NCBI GenBank assembly: GCA_016169945.1 | Contig: JADLSH010000162.1 | Location: forward strand, 744,001-808,000 | Length of the DNA: 64,000 nucleotides | DNA from: Trachythela sp. YZ-2020 | Taxonomy: Eukaryota; Cnidaria; Anthozoa; Malacalcyonacea; Clavulariidae | Direction: 5' to 3' | Shown: one piece after another, positions 34,859 through 45,861 of the stretch | How the letters are laid out: each line of letters starts with the position of its first letter | How positions within the stretch are numbered: position 1 is the first letter of the stretch | Position numbers and translations under genes: made by a program | The notes under the pieces: generated by a model | Told to the model about the DNA's origin: nothing | The model's database searches: none | The model's input: only the letters and a program-made list of their open reading frames with translations

Positions 34859-35504
34859 ATCTATTTCTTTATAGGTTTGTATATCATAAAAGTTTAAACT
34901 GAAAGATAAAAATTTCAGTTGTAACGCGAAATTTCTGACTTGCGAAATTCATGACTATTGTCGTTCTGTACATGCGCCGATGTTGCGCATTATTGACTTC
35001 GGCTCATAAATTTCGCAATTGCCCAAGCTGTGCTAACATGTACGTCTTCCAAGTCGTTTTCATTGCCCTCGGGGTGAAGGAAAAGAGTAGCCCGCAAGGC
35101 AGGCTCTTGCGGGGTTGAAGGGGGAAGAAAAACCAGGTTATTATTTCGTGTAATGATAAGTTGTTGTGTAAATTAAGCAGCGTTGAAAAACCAAGGATGA
35201 AACCAAACCTAGCCATTGTTATTGTTGTACAATACGAAAAATTATGTCTTGTCATGATGAGACAATTTGCGTTGGTTATATAAATACAGTCGAGCAGAGT
35301 GATAGTGAGACAATTGGGGGAGGTCTTACTTCATTTTCTAAGGACATACTAAGTGCATGGGGTGCTGGGGTATATGACAAAGTCAGTTAGTCAGAAAGAC
35401 TCAGACTACACTTTATTGTTATACAAATTGTTGTCAAATTGATGTTTGAATAAAAATTTGTTTAATTCAGAATTTACTGGTTTCTTTGAGCAAACAATAA
35501 TGCG

Positions 35505-35830
35505 AATGAGTGACTAAGGTCATCTGTTCAGAATTGGTCGTATAATGCAAGGTTGTGCAAGATGGTGAAGATGGCATAAGATGTTTAGAAAGTCAGGAGG
35601 TCATGATGTGATGTAAGGTTGCGTCTGATGGTGAAGATGGCGTAACCTTTCAGAAGGTCAGGGGGCAATAAGATGCAAGGCTGTGTAAGATGGTGTAAGG
35701 TGCAGTTCAGCAGGTCGTGTGATGTAATGTTGTGTCATATAGTGAAGATGGAATAAAATGTTCAGAAGGTCTGGATGTTGTCACTATGTGCAAGGTTGTG
35801 TCATTGCCGTAAGGTACTTTATGAGATGGT
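35505..35830. repeat. Degenerate ~75-bp tandem repeat
   Basis: Four to five loose units with GATGCAAGGTTGTGTxAGAT, GGTGAAGATGG and TTCAGAAGGTC. Confidence 0.7.
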
Positions 35831-35834
35831 CTCT

Positions 35835-36240
35835 TCAAGGAAGGCTTGTCGGGTAGTGGAAATGGTACCCCACTAGCCTGCCCTACTCCCTGATGCCCTT
35901 TTCCTAGAAGATAGCATGTTTCCAACTTTATGATAGCTTTACTGAAAACGCCGCTCGGCAGCATTTCCCTTGCGACAGCAACTTCTAGTTAGAAGTGATC
36001 GTGCTCACAGACAAACACATACATACAATAATCTATCCCGTATAAAAGTTACCAAGTTTAATAGCCCATAGTTCCATAGAAGAATCGAATTTAACTGCAT
36101 AAGTCAATTTATTTTGCTTACACAGAAGACAGTTCTATTGTGGCTATATGTGAAAGACAAAGGACAGTCTGGCACGAGCGATACCAACTGTTCTCACATC
36201 AGAAATGTAAGTTTTACCCGTTGAGGTGTTTGCTTAACGG
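35835..36240. other. No gene recognised
   Basis: No family pattern in any frame; the direct repeat shared with 38530-38735 starts at ~36246. Confidence 0.45.
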
Positions 36241-36245
36241 GTGCA

Positions 36246-36450
36246 CAGGAACCCTGAGGTTTTCCTCAATGCAATGCAATGAATATTTTCACTCATGAAT
36301 AGTCTACCATGTGAGTATTTGGTAGTCTAAGCTGTCCAATGTTAACATGACTTTATTATCTATATGAAGTTTCTACCTAATATATTTTATCTACTTAACA
36401 ACGTTGCAAAGCATCCATTGAAAAATCTCCCGAATTAAATAGATATTCCC
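36246..36450. repeat. Direct repeat flanking the LRAT genes, left copy
   Basis: GTTTTCCTCAATGCAATGCA... to CATCCATTGAAAAATCTCCC; partner at 38530-38735. Confidence 0.8.
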
Positions 36451-37079
36451 TCTTTCTCTTCATATCTGCCAAAATGAAACTAATTATAGTACTTGGAATT
36501 CGAGACATTTTTACCACACGATCAGAAAACCCCTCCCGGTTAAAAGATCGATAAATTGAGCTCTCGCCAACTGCAATATCATATATTGTCGTACATCAAA
36601 AGTAATTTGTATCTTAAAGTGGACATGTAATGTTTGGGTATTTTACACATTTGTGATATTCAGAACATTCTACATTTTAGAATACAGGCGTTAGTGTAGA
36701 CACGGCTAAAGATGAAATACTTTCAAAATTTCAAAAGTGAAGAATTTCTTAATAAAAAATATGGAAATTAGTTCCCAGAAAATCTACTTTATACCAGGAA
36801 AAATCAATCTTAATAATGTATCTAGACTGCATGAGCATATTGTTATGATCGATGTGGAAAAAGTCTGTGTTCGAGTTTGCTTCAAATCTTTGACAACATT
36901 ATGTGTTTATAGAGGCATAGAGTAGCATAAATATATATTTGAATCATTGAGAATGATCGAACTTCTCCACAATACTGCACTAACGGCTATTTAGTACATT
37001 ATGCGGAGTACGTACGCCCACTCTTAGAAAGGAGTTTACCACTGAGAAGGAATTTGAGCTGCGACACACTACACACAAA

Positions 37080-37386
37080 CAACATTCTTGTGAATACAGC
37101 AAAGTGAAACTTGTACGCTTAAAGTGTTGAGAAATGAGTGCTAATTGTAGTTTTGTGTACTCTGGGTTCCAGAGGCTTCAGAGAGTTTCCTAGCTAGGAT
37201 TCTCTGTGCAGTAATTAAAAGAAACGCTGACTTTCCTTTCCTTCTCAAAAACCTAACCATCAAAGTCTAACCTAACCCTATAACCTAGCACCCTAAAAAC
37301 TTCTGGCACCCAGGGTAACGTTTGTGGAGATTGACGAAATCAGAAATTTACTTCCAGGAACCCAAATTGCAGTTCAATTCGGTTAA
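37080..37386 (+). pseudogene. LRAT 5' fragment split by a MITE
   Basis: The leader (GAATACAGCAAAGTGAAACT...) and start codon match those of the LRAT gene at 34010. After a few codons a MITE (37158-37319) intervenes, and then EIDEIRNLLPGTQIAV appears, matching LRAT residues 8-23. The frame stops at TAA about 37384 and no catalytic residues follow. Its upstream DNA (36740-37080) also matches the upstream DNA of the intact gene. Confidence 0.8.
37158..37319. mobile_element. ~162-bp MITE in the LRAT fragment
   Basis: Ends TACTCTGGGTTCCAGAGG and (reverse) TTACCCTGGGTGCCAGAAG are imperfect inverted repeats. Flanks GTTTTGTG (left) and GTTTGTG (right) look like a target duplication. Contains ACCCTATAACCTAGCACCCT-type C-rich sequence and no ORF. 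Confidence 0.72.
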
Positions 37387-37768
37387 AATAAAACACAAGT
37401 TTTCCTGAATATATGGAACTGACAGTAAATACAGTTATATGGAATATATGGAACTGTTCAGTAAATACAGTTAGTTTGAATATGTTTAATGTTTAGCGGG
37501 TTAGCTCAAAACGCTGAGAGTCTCATGATCACCTTCGAACTTAACGTGAAACATGAGTTACCAAGTATGACTGGGTGTACAAACGATTTATCTTAGTTAG
37601 TAAATTTAGTGTTCAAAAATCGCTATACTATGTCTATAGCCTATATTTCTACGCAATAATACATATGATAAGAATTATTCATAAAAGTCACATAAAGTTT
37701 ACAATAATAGAAGTCAAATGTTATTAACTAAGTTTTAAAATGACTGAATGTTTTTGTTTCGTCAAATG

Positions 37769-37774
37769 TTTATT
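37769..37774 (-). terminator. Candidate poly(A) signal of the minus-strand LRAT gene
   Basis: TTTATT on the plus strand reads AATAAA on the gene's strand, 51 bp past the stop. Confidence 0.45.
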
Positions 37775-37824
37775 TACAATGACAATGAAAATGACATTGT
37801 ACATGTTCAAAAACTAGTTGCCGT

Positions 37825-38361
37825 TCATCGCTTTGCTTTCTTTGCTTTCTTTGGTTTCTTCGCACAAGAACTGCCGTCGACGAGATCACGAGCAACCCTT
37901 TTAGGAGCACTACGAGCTTTTACTGCTTGCTCAGACCTTTTTATCCCCGTTGTAAGCCATGTGGCAAATGATTCACAGTTGTTATGCATGAGCTGATATC
38001 CCGGCCACAGCGAAGGTACTTTTAACACTGCTTCCGCATTCTTCAACGTTTCTTGGACATCCAAAATCTCGACTGTATCGTCATATTCAACCCGATATAG
38101 TGTCTTATCCTCTCCAGACTTCGCGAATTTAAGTATGTCACATCTCTGAGGTTTTGCGTTATCTTTGTTTTCTCCGTAGAAGTGAGCCACTTCACATTCA
38201 CCTAAATACACGCCATGATGATAGTAATACTTTTCAGAACTGAACAGAGGATAAAAGAACGCTAACGCCTGATTTAAATGTTTATATAAACTTTGATATG
38301 CAATTTGGGTTCCTGGAGGTAAATCCTTGATTCCATCAATCGGGACTAAGGTATAAGTCAT
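37825..38361 (-). CDS. LRAT-domain protein with lysine-rich C-terminus
   Basis: 178 residues, single exon. The catalytic set is preserved: His48/His49 in YYYHHGVYLG, His60 in CEVAHFYG, Cys129 in HNNCESFATW. The catalytic region is close to the plus-strand paralogue at 34010-34600, but the hydrophobic tail is replaced by a soluble tail ending KKPKKAKKAKR. That tail could be a nuclear or phospholipid-binding signal, so the two enzymes probably act in different compartments (inference). The reverse AATAAA at 37769-37774, 51 bp after the stop, is a likely poly(A) signal. Flanking direct repeats (36246-36450 and 38530-38735) suggest duplication by unequal exchange. Confidence 0.87.
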   Translation of the reverse strand: MTYTLVPIDGIKDLPPGTQIAYQSLYKHLNQALAFFYPLFSSEKYYYHHGVYLGECEVAHFYGENKDNAKPQRCDILKFAKSGEDKTLYRVEYDDTVEILDVQETLKNAEAVLKVPSLWPGYQLMHNNCESFATWLTTGIKRSEQAVKARSAPKRVARDLVDGSSCAKKPKKAKKAKR

Positions 38362-38529
38362 ATTTACTCACTTTAAAGCGACAGGTCAGGTCTACGTCGT
38401 AAATGAAAGGTCGCAGTTTCGCTTTGCTTCAAATAATGATGTCGTGGTGTTCTTTTGTGGTCGTCAAGGAAAATTATGCTATTTTTCATTAGTATTGTGA
38501 TTTGGGTATGTGGTTGTTATAGCAACACA

Positions 38530-38735
38530 TGCACCTGTGGTTTTCCTCAATCAACAATGCAATGAATATTTTCACTCATATATTTTCACTGCCATATAAG
38601 TATTTGGCAGTCTAAGCTGTCCAATGTTAACATGACATTATTATCTATATGAAGTTTCTACCTGATATATTTTATCTAGTTTAATCAACAACGTTGCAAA
38701 GCATCCATTGAAGAATCTCCCGAATTGAACAGATA
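38530..38735. repeat. Direct repeat flanking the LRAT genes, right copy
   Basis: Partner of 36246-36450 in the same orientation, upstream of the minus-strand LRAT gene. Confidence 0.8.
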
Positions 38736-38746
38736 TTTGAAAAAAA

Positions 38747-38903
38747 CTTCATCTTCATGGTTATTTTGGCTGTTCAAGTTAGCGGAAGTGACGTGAACAA
38801 GGCAATGCAAATAAGTTTCCTCTTGTTTCTTGCCACAAAATGCCTTATTTGACGTCACTTCCGGTAACTTTAACAGCCCATAAGGCCAATAAGATGAAGT
38901 TTA
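38747..38903. mobile_element. Foldback/MITE, 157 bp
   Basis: Arms AAACTTCATCTTCATGGTTA... and ...CCAATAAGATGAAGTTT are inverted, with inner GGAAGTGACGT / ACGTCACTTCC. Confidence 0.78.
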
Positions 38904-39019
38904 TTTTCAAAAAATATGTATTGCACTTCTTTTTAGAATGTTCTGAATACCACAAATATGTAAACTACCTATTACATGTACACTTTAATAAAATAACCGA
39001 ATAGCATGCGCAGGCAGTG

Positions 39020-39252
39020 TAGCCTGCGTAGCTGGCGGTTTTAAGGGGTTCAGGCGAAGGCAGTTCAGACGAGGGCAGAGAAAAATTAGGGAGGCGAGGC
39101 GAGGGACGGGTAATTCATTTACAGCTAGTTTTGCGGCAGACGGTTTTTCTCGTTCGCATTTCCTCCTTTTCTCTGCCCGCACCTCAACTGCCCTCGCCTA
39201 AACTGCCTCCGCCTCAACATCCAACCCCTTAAAATTGCCATCTACGCAGGCT
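39020..39252. mobile_element. GC-rich TIR element
   Basis: TIRs TAGCCTGCGTAGCTGGCGGT / TTGCCATCTACGCAGGCTA with AAGGGGTT / AACCCCTT inside. A related piece is at 815-955 (CGCCTCCCTAATTTTTCTCT...GCTACACAGGCTAG). Confidence 0.82.
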
Positions 39253-40042
39253 ACAAGCAGTGGGAAAGCATAGCAGCTATATATATTGTTGAGTAACCCA
39301 CAAACATGTAGTTTATATATTATAGCTATCTTAAATAGTTGAAGAAATTAACTTCCATGTCCTTCCTAAACTACAATTAGATAGTGAAGGTGACCACCAT
39401 CTGCTGCCAAGTAACACATCATCTAAAAACCACAAATAAATTCACAAAGCACTATGTTGCAGCAGATGGTGGACAACTGGCAATCATCAGAGTGAGAAAA
39501 TAATGTCGTTTTCATTGTATGCATTAGTCTTCGGCGACCTAAACCAGTTAGTATAAAGTAGAACGTGTTTGGACGGACCTACGACTGACCTAGAACCGAC
39601 CTGAAAACATAATTTCAAGTCAAACACAAGAGGTGGACTAATTAAAATTCAGGTCCTATGTTATTCCTAGGTCAGTTTCATTACAGGATTGTACTGCAAA
39701 TACAATTTGGTTTGATCCGCTATATTGATTTTTACTATATTTTGCGTGCATATCATTAATGGTTCAATTTACAGGACTCAGGTACTTTAGCTAGGTATCT
39801 AATGTTAACACACCATGTCAGACCCCAGTTAGGTACTTCTTAGATACAGGTAAATCTTGATCGGGTAAATGTCAGGCCTTAGTGTAGTGTGCGTGGCAAC
39901 GTTAGGTCCGCGGCGGAACACCCGAAAGGCGGGCGAGGCGGAACACCCGAAAGGCGGGCGAGGCGAAGGACGCGAGCGAACCTTTCCCTTTCCCGCCTTT
40001 GGGTGGTCCCCCGCCGACCGACCGTCACGCAGGCTCGCCTTA

Positions 40043-40408
40043 CGCCTGTATTCTAAAAGCTCACTCACACTCGCACTTAAAGAGTGGAGGTTCAATCTGA
40101 GCTTCCCTTGAGTGTCAGTGCTATTTTTGAATAGCTGGAGGGTGAGTACTCACATAAGGCCCATTTACACTACGCACGATTATTGGCACGGCACGGATAA
40201 AAATGTTACCCGTGCCACTTTTACCCGTGCTGAGACTACCTATTTAGGTAGTCTCAGCACGGATAAAAATGGTACGGGTACCAGTTTTATCCGTGCCGTG
40301 CCAATAATCGTGCGTAGTGTAAACGGGGCTATAGTATGGTACAGCACTAACCCTCCAGCTGTTCAAAAACAGCACTGTGAGTGTGAGTGAGCTTTTAGAA
40401 TACAGGCG
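40043..40408. mobile_element. Harbinger-like TIR element with TTA target duplication, carrying a nested MITE
   Basis: TIRs CGCCTGTATTCTAAAAGCTC / GAGCTTTTAGAATACAGGCG with TTA on both sides. The nested element is at 40157-40330. The same end and flank occur alone at ~36676-36735. Confidence 0.85.
40157..40330. mobile_element. Nested near-perfect palindromic MITE (174 bp)
   Basis: AGGCCCATTTACACTACGCA reads back as its complement at the right end; centre CTACCTATTTAGGTAG. Target duplication ATA (40154-40156, 40331-40333). Confidence 0.88.
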
Positions 40409-40508
40409 TTAGTGTAGACACGGCTAAAGATGAAATACTTTAAAGTGAATCCCGATTAAATTTTGAAATTCTACAATGGAATTTTGATTATATAATTAAG
40501 AATATTTT

Positions 40509-40672
40509 CATGGCTTAGCGTGCTCAATCGAGTTATTGAGCACGCAGGAAGTTGGGAGAGCACGAAAAAGCGTAAGAGTTGGTCGTGGCGCTAGCCGAGA
40601 TCAACTCTAGCGCTCGAGTGCTCTCCCAACTTTCCAAGTGCCCAATAACTCCATTGAGCACGCTAAGCCATG
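40509..40672. mobile_element. Palindromic MITE, GCGTGCTCAAT family, copy 2
   Basis: Same ends as 2443-2552 but with ~54 bp more centre (GTCGTGGCGCTAGCC...), itself palindromic around CTCGAGTGCTCTCCCAACTT. The wider flanks (to ~41015 and to ~2710) are also shared, so it is part of a larger repeat. Confidence 0.82.
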
Positions 40673-41290
40673 AAAAAATTATTTTATAATATATATACAA
40701 CACAAAAATAGCGTGACGCATATTATTTCGCATTTATTCTTTTATATATTTTGACAGGATGGCTTGCTAAGTCAAGGCAATCATGATCTCATCATGAGGA
40801 TTTACAACAAAATACCAAAAGTGTCATCAGATGGAAAGCGTTTACAGGTATAAAGAGTATAATAAATATTGTTGTCAGATGGAACGATGCGTGAAAACAA
40901 GTTTAATTTCTTCTGTTAATTTCCCGCGCTTTTTTAGGGTGCTCAATCGAGTTCTTGAGCACGCTTTTCAGCCAATCAAAAACGTTCTTATATTAAATAT
41001 ATACTATAAAACAAATTATTACTAAGGTTCCCTATGTTATTAACTTATGAAACAAATCGTTCGTAATATTATATTATTCAGTGTTTTTCTTATTTAAACA
41101 CTACAAAATCAGTTTAATATTTACAATATATGGTTCGAAAAACTAACTACAATTTTGATTACATATACCAAACTATCACAATCTATTACTAAAATTTCTT
41201 ATGGGATTTATATACTTTATTTTAATCGTTCATAACATAATTATAGTCAAATATTATCTCAAAGAAATGAGTTCAACATTCTTACATTGT

Positions 41291-42883
41291 TCACACACCA
41301 ACAGCAGTGTGAACATGCCTTGCTTGAGACATTTCTGGAAGTTCTTCCCAAGCATACCTTTCAAAGTTGAAAATTTCAACTGACTTAAGTATTCCTTGCT
41401 CACCCCGCCCTCCCAGTACTACAATGTTGTTTCCAATAACAACTGCAGTACATCCCCACCTCTTATATCTCATCGGTGGTAGCACGTGACTTTGTTCTGT
41501 CTTGACATTGTACATGATGACTGTATCTAATGCTTTGCCACGTTTGTCAGCACCACCTATAACAACGATGTTGTCTCCCCATTTTACAGTTGCCATCTGA
41601 CTCACTTCATACGGCAGTGGTGACAACTGTTTGCATCCATTCTTCTTTATATCGTACAGTATGACACTGCTGAGGTTGTCTTGGAATCTGCCAGTTGTAC
41701 TTCCGCCAACGATCAACAAATTATCCTCAAATATTTCCGTGCTGTGGTCTTCTCTTGGTTCTGGCATTCTTGATAAGGTCTTCACAGTATAGGGAGGAAC
41801 AAGCTGGACTTCATGAATACAGTCAGATGTGGCATTTCCATTTCTACCACCAGTAACTATCAACTGATCGTTATACAGCACACTGCTGTGGTATGCCAAC
41901 TTAGCATGTAGTTTAACAGGACAATCACTCCAGTGTGTTGAGAGATCAGGGTTTGGATCAATACTTATTCTAATCATATCATCGATATAGCGAGACCCCA
42001 CACAGTAACCACCAGCTATAGTCATATGATTGTTGTAAACAAATGAAGTCGACCCCTGACGATCCTTTGACATGGATTGTAATGGCGACCATGTTCTTTG
42101 ACGCAAGTTAAACATCTCTACAGAGTCAATTCCTTCACCTCCAGCAACAATTATATTTTCTTTATCACCACTTGCTGTATTTCTTACTTTTCTTGTGTTT
42201 TCTTCTTTCATGTCCTCCATTTTGACAAGAACTTCCTTCATTTGGTCAAAACCTTCAACCAAAGCTGCTTTCAATCCTCTCATTTCAGTGTTCACTACTT
42301 CAAGTTTTCTTTCCATATCAGCTTTTATATCAGCTTTTATATCAGCTTTTATATCTGCGGTATTTTTCTCCATATTCTTCTCCACATTCGCCATTCTTTT
42401 CTTCATATCTGCCAACGTTTTCTTCATTTCTCCGCACGAGTAGCACTTCAACTTTCGAAATGGACAGAGCTCACTTTCATGATGAATAAGATCAGACATG
42501 TTTACAGTTACACCACAGCCTTGGTTTGTACAAACGGCTGGTGTATATCCACACGTATCCTCATGGCGGTCAAGATGTTGCAATTGTACAACTTCTTGAC
42601 AACCTCTGTCAACGTAAACGCAACGAATCTTTGATTCATTTAAATAATCTTTTATCATTCTTTGTGGTTCGGCCAAAGTCTCTACGGTCATTTCGTCCGC
42701 ACACGTAGGACATCTCTTGGAATTCTCAAGGTGTTTCGTGATACAAGCTCGACAAAAACAGTGCTGGTTTCTTGGACACAGGACCGGGTCTTTTAAGACA
42801 TTGAAGCAAATCAAACAAAGGAAATTTCGATCGATTGTGTTCGCAAACCTTTCCTCATCGTAGCCTTGTATATATGACGCCAT
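41291..42883 (-). CDS. RING-TRAF-zinc-finger-coiled-coil-kelch protein (putative E3 ubiquitin ligase), intact copy
   Basis: 530 residues in one exon. The RING is at residues 23-61 (C23, C26, C36, H41, C44, C47, C58, C61). Cys36-x4-His41 is wider than the usual C-x-H spacing. TRAF-type zinc fingers occupy about 85-150 (GCQEVV, LDRHEDTCGY, NQGCGV, HHESELCPFRKLKCYSC). A coiled coil follows (~150-235), including three IKAD repeats. About six kelch blades run from ~245 to the end (IIVAGG, LIVTGG, LLIVGG, IVVIGG, IVVLGG). Expected role: cytoplasmic E3 ligase or TRAF-like signalling adaptor whose kelch propeller selects substrates. It is the only complete copy here; the 27.7-29.0 kb copy is broken and two neighbours keep only the kelch half. 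A TTTATT (reverse AATAAA) near 41216 could serve polyadenylation. Confidence 0.9.
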   Translation of the reverse strand: MASYIQGYDEERFANTIDRNFLCLICFNVLKDPVLCPRNQHCFCRACITKHLENSKRCPTCADEMTVETLAEPQRMIKDYLNESKIRCVYVDRGCQEVVQLQHLDRHEDTCGYTPAVCTNQGCGVTVNMSDLIHHESELCPFRKLKCYSCGEMKKTLADMKKRMANVEKNMEKNTADIKADIKADIKADMERKLEVVNTEMRGLKAALVEGFDQMKEVLVKMEDMKEENTRKVRNTASGDKENIIVAGGEGIDSVEMFNLRQRTWSPLQSMSKDRQGSTSFVYNNHMTIAGGYCVGSRYIDDMIRISIDPNPDLSTHWSDCPVKLHAKLAYHSSVLYNDQLIVTGGRNGNATSDCIHEVQLVPPYTVKTLSRMPEPREDHSTEIFEDNLLIVGGSTTGRFQDNLSSVILYDIKKNGCKQLSPLPYEVSQMATVKWGDNIVVIGGADKRGKALDTVIMYNVKTEQSHVLPPMRYKRWGCTAVVIGNNIVVLGGRGEQGILKSVEIFNFERYAWEELPEMSQARHVHTAVGV

Positions 42884-42959
42884 ATTTCACGCCATTCTTG
42901 TTTCGCAATAATAAAGCAAGTTCTGTGTTGATGTTAGTCGCTCTGTAGTATAAACCTCG

Positions 42960-42967
42960 CTATATAG
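42960..42967 (-). promoter_or_regulatory. TATA-like box of the intact RING-TRAF-kelch gene
   Basis: CTATATAG ~80 bp upstream of the ATG at 42883, same conserved flank. Confidence 0.5.
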
Positions 42968-44450
42968 ATTGAATATAGATACAGTGTTCGTTCTTGGAGA
43001 AAGTCTGTGTAAATATTTCCTTGAGTTCTTTAACAAAGTGATTTGTTTAGAGCAGCAGACAAAATAATATCACTTCCGCATAGCGTCTTTTCCAGACAGG
43101 AATTTGCTGGCATGAAACAGAATATTTAATGACGCTTATAACTGGTTGCATTATGTAAACAAGAAATATGGAAATTAGTTCCCAGAAAATGATATTTTAT
43201 ACCAAGAAAAATCAATCTTAATAATGTTTATAGACTGAGCATATTATTATGATCGATGTGGATAAAGTCTGTATTACATTTTGCTCTAAATCTTTCACAA
43301 AATTATGTTTTTAGAGCAACAGACAATATCGCTTACGTAAAAATATTTCAAGCGTCATTCGCAGACTGGTATTTGGTTTACACAAGATAGAATATTTAAT
43401 GTGCCGCGATGGGTGGCCATCACCTCATATTAATGCTGGCTTGCAATTGGCTACATTACGTTAAACAAGAATTTCCTATTTCAAAATATTGAAATTAGTG
43501 CTGGGAGAATAATTTCATAATCAAGAATAGATAACTTTAAACAATATATTCAAAATGTGTCACGTTTTGTAGCTCAGAATACAAATTAAAGACAAGATAT
43601 TGCTGAAAATCATGTCAAAAATGGCAGCTTTTATATCATTACAGTTCAAACACAACACTGGAGATTATGAATTGAAACCTGCACAACTAGCTATTATTCA
43701 CAGACTTTCAGATTACAATTATCATTGACAGTGTAGATCGTGTAGACTCCGGTATGTTGATTAGAATACAACTATAAACACTGAATCTGTAACAATTGTT
43801 AAGTTAAAAATCAACTTAGTCTGATTTCATACTTATAGTATAAATTCTATAAAACCACGCCATGAAGAGCATCGCCTAAGAACAGCGATTCTTTTTCATC
43901 GAGTTCTACAATAATATTATACTTTACTTTAGAACATTCGTACTACTTGTTGCTTCAGATAATCAGTTCAACATTTATACATTATTTAAACATGAACAAA
44001 ACAATTTACTCCCCAAAAGTTATTGTAAGATGAAGTACTGAATCGACCACTATAACCATGGTAACACGCAACACTGTATTTTTCTTATATTTTAATTTGT
44101 AAAAATATTTATATTTGTACTTTAACTATACAATTATCATTATCAATTGCCCAACTATATAAAGTGGGTATGCAAGGAAATGTTCTCGATAAAATTCCGA
44201 TGCAAAGCCAAGTTTTATAAAATAAACTAATCTTACAGTGTGATGACATGCAGTTGTAAACACTAGATCAGTGGTTGTATAAATACATACTGCAGATGCA
44301 GGTGAAACAAGTTTAAAGAAACGAATGTTAATATCGTCATATGAGTCGTCAAGATCCTTAATATACCAACAAAAAATGCCCTAAAAATATTTCACGAATC
44401 TGCCGGCCTGTTTCCACATTTATGCATGGTCTATAATAAGTGTTGTGTCA

Positions 44451-45272
44451 TTAAAACCAATTAAATGAATTTGCAGTGGCCTGTACAATGATATTAATAT
44501 CACACCATTCACCAGGACCAGGTGTTGACATTTTTGCAAGATAGTTTAACCAAGAAGTACATGTATGCAGTCCCACACAAGCATTAACAAATTCAGTGTA
44601 TTGTTCAGGGGTCGGTTGTATCAACGCCGGATAGTACTATCCACCGGATAGCGAATCTTCCAACATTCCTAAAATTGTCCGTTGATTTGTATAATCTAGA
44701 TTAAACCTTAGCATTTATAAGTTAAAGTTTCTTTTTATTAATTGTGGGGTCTACATTCGTAGTTTTATAGCTTTTGGAGCACTTTATAACAGTCGAAAAA
44801 ATTCGCTATCCGGTGGATAGTGCTATTCGGCCTTGATACAACCGTCCCCAGGATAACACCATACATGATGGACTGCAGCTATACGAATTTCCATGTGATG
44901 ATCTCGCCTATCAAATAACTGATGGGAAACTGATCGAAAAAAACAGTCACCTTGCCCACCCACATCGTGTGGTTGCAACCCTTTTCTCGGCAATCGCTCA
45001 ATCAAACAGGCCAATATATCTCAGCTACCCTCACTTTGCATGCCTCCTTTTAAATTTATATCAAAATTAAAACATTTCAATATATTAAAAACGGGTGTAA
45101 GACAGGTGGTGTTCGTGCTGCTGAAGATATATAGTGTTTGTTTTTGGAGACCTATAAGGTCATGTTGTTTGTTTAAATCTAGTTTTATCATTTCATTTTT
45201 AAATTCACAAAAGTCCACAGTGGGACAAACCACGACTGGTATATTTGCAAATAGTATTAGCCACGTTTGGCA
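44451..45272 (-). pseudogene. OTU-domain fragment split by the same MITE (copy B)
   Basis: Tandem-duplicate partner of the 30526-31347 fragment, carrying the identical MITE at 44609-44848 at the same codon. The insertion therefore predates the segmental duplication. This copy has decayed further: CGA has become TGA after GGMQSEGS (near 45021), and the neighbouring Cys has become Gly. The OTU core resumes at 45014. Confidence 0.72.
44609..44848. mobile_element. Harbinger-like MITE, 240 bp, inside OTU copy B
   Basis: Same element, length, position and CAG target duplication as at 30684-30923; co-duplicated with its host unit. Confidence 0.88.
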
Positions 45273-45861
45273 ACTTTAAAAATTACTACGTTTGGCAATT
45301 TATAAACGAAAATTCAAACGGTTAATTTATAATATCAAGATGAATATCAATGACACAGAGTCAATGATCAATCGCTCAAATATTCAAATCACAAGTACAT
45401 ACTACATACCTCGTGGAGCCCTCACGCGACTTTACTTTAGGCTTTTGAAATGTTTGTTTCTTGTAGGAATAATAAAAGAATAAAGTAATAGAATTAGTCT
45501 TAAATACTACTTTTCACATTTGCTTAAGACAAAACCGTCTTTAAAAGATGAAAACGCTGAAAAATAATCGAAATACTCACCTGGAAATTTACATAAACTC
45601 TCGATCGAAGATGAGAAGATTGCTTTTCGCCCATATATGGTAAAACGAACCCGCAATGGGTATAAAAATTTTTTTCCAGCGGAAACATTTGGGGACTGGT
45701 GAAAAATCGATAAACGATCAATTGGGTTATATATAATAAACTATTTAACTATTACTACAGTTTTCTATGGTATCAATTTTAAACTCTACTTTAAATCGTT
45801 CATAATATGATTAAAATCGTGTTATTATTTTAAAGAAACGAGTTCGACATTCTTACATTGT

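Noticed and set aside
42098..42634. 178-residue plus-strand frame over the RING-TRAF-kelch gene (and its counterpart at 28263-28724)
   Set aside because: Antisense shadow of the Lys/Glu-rich coiled coil; no independent pattern.
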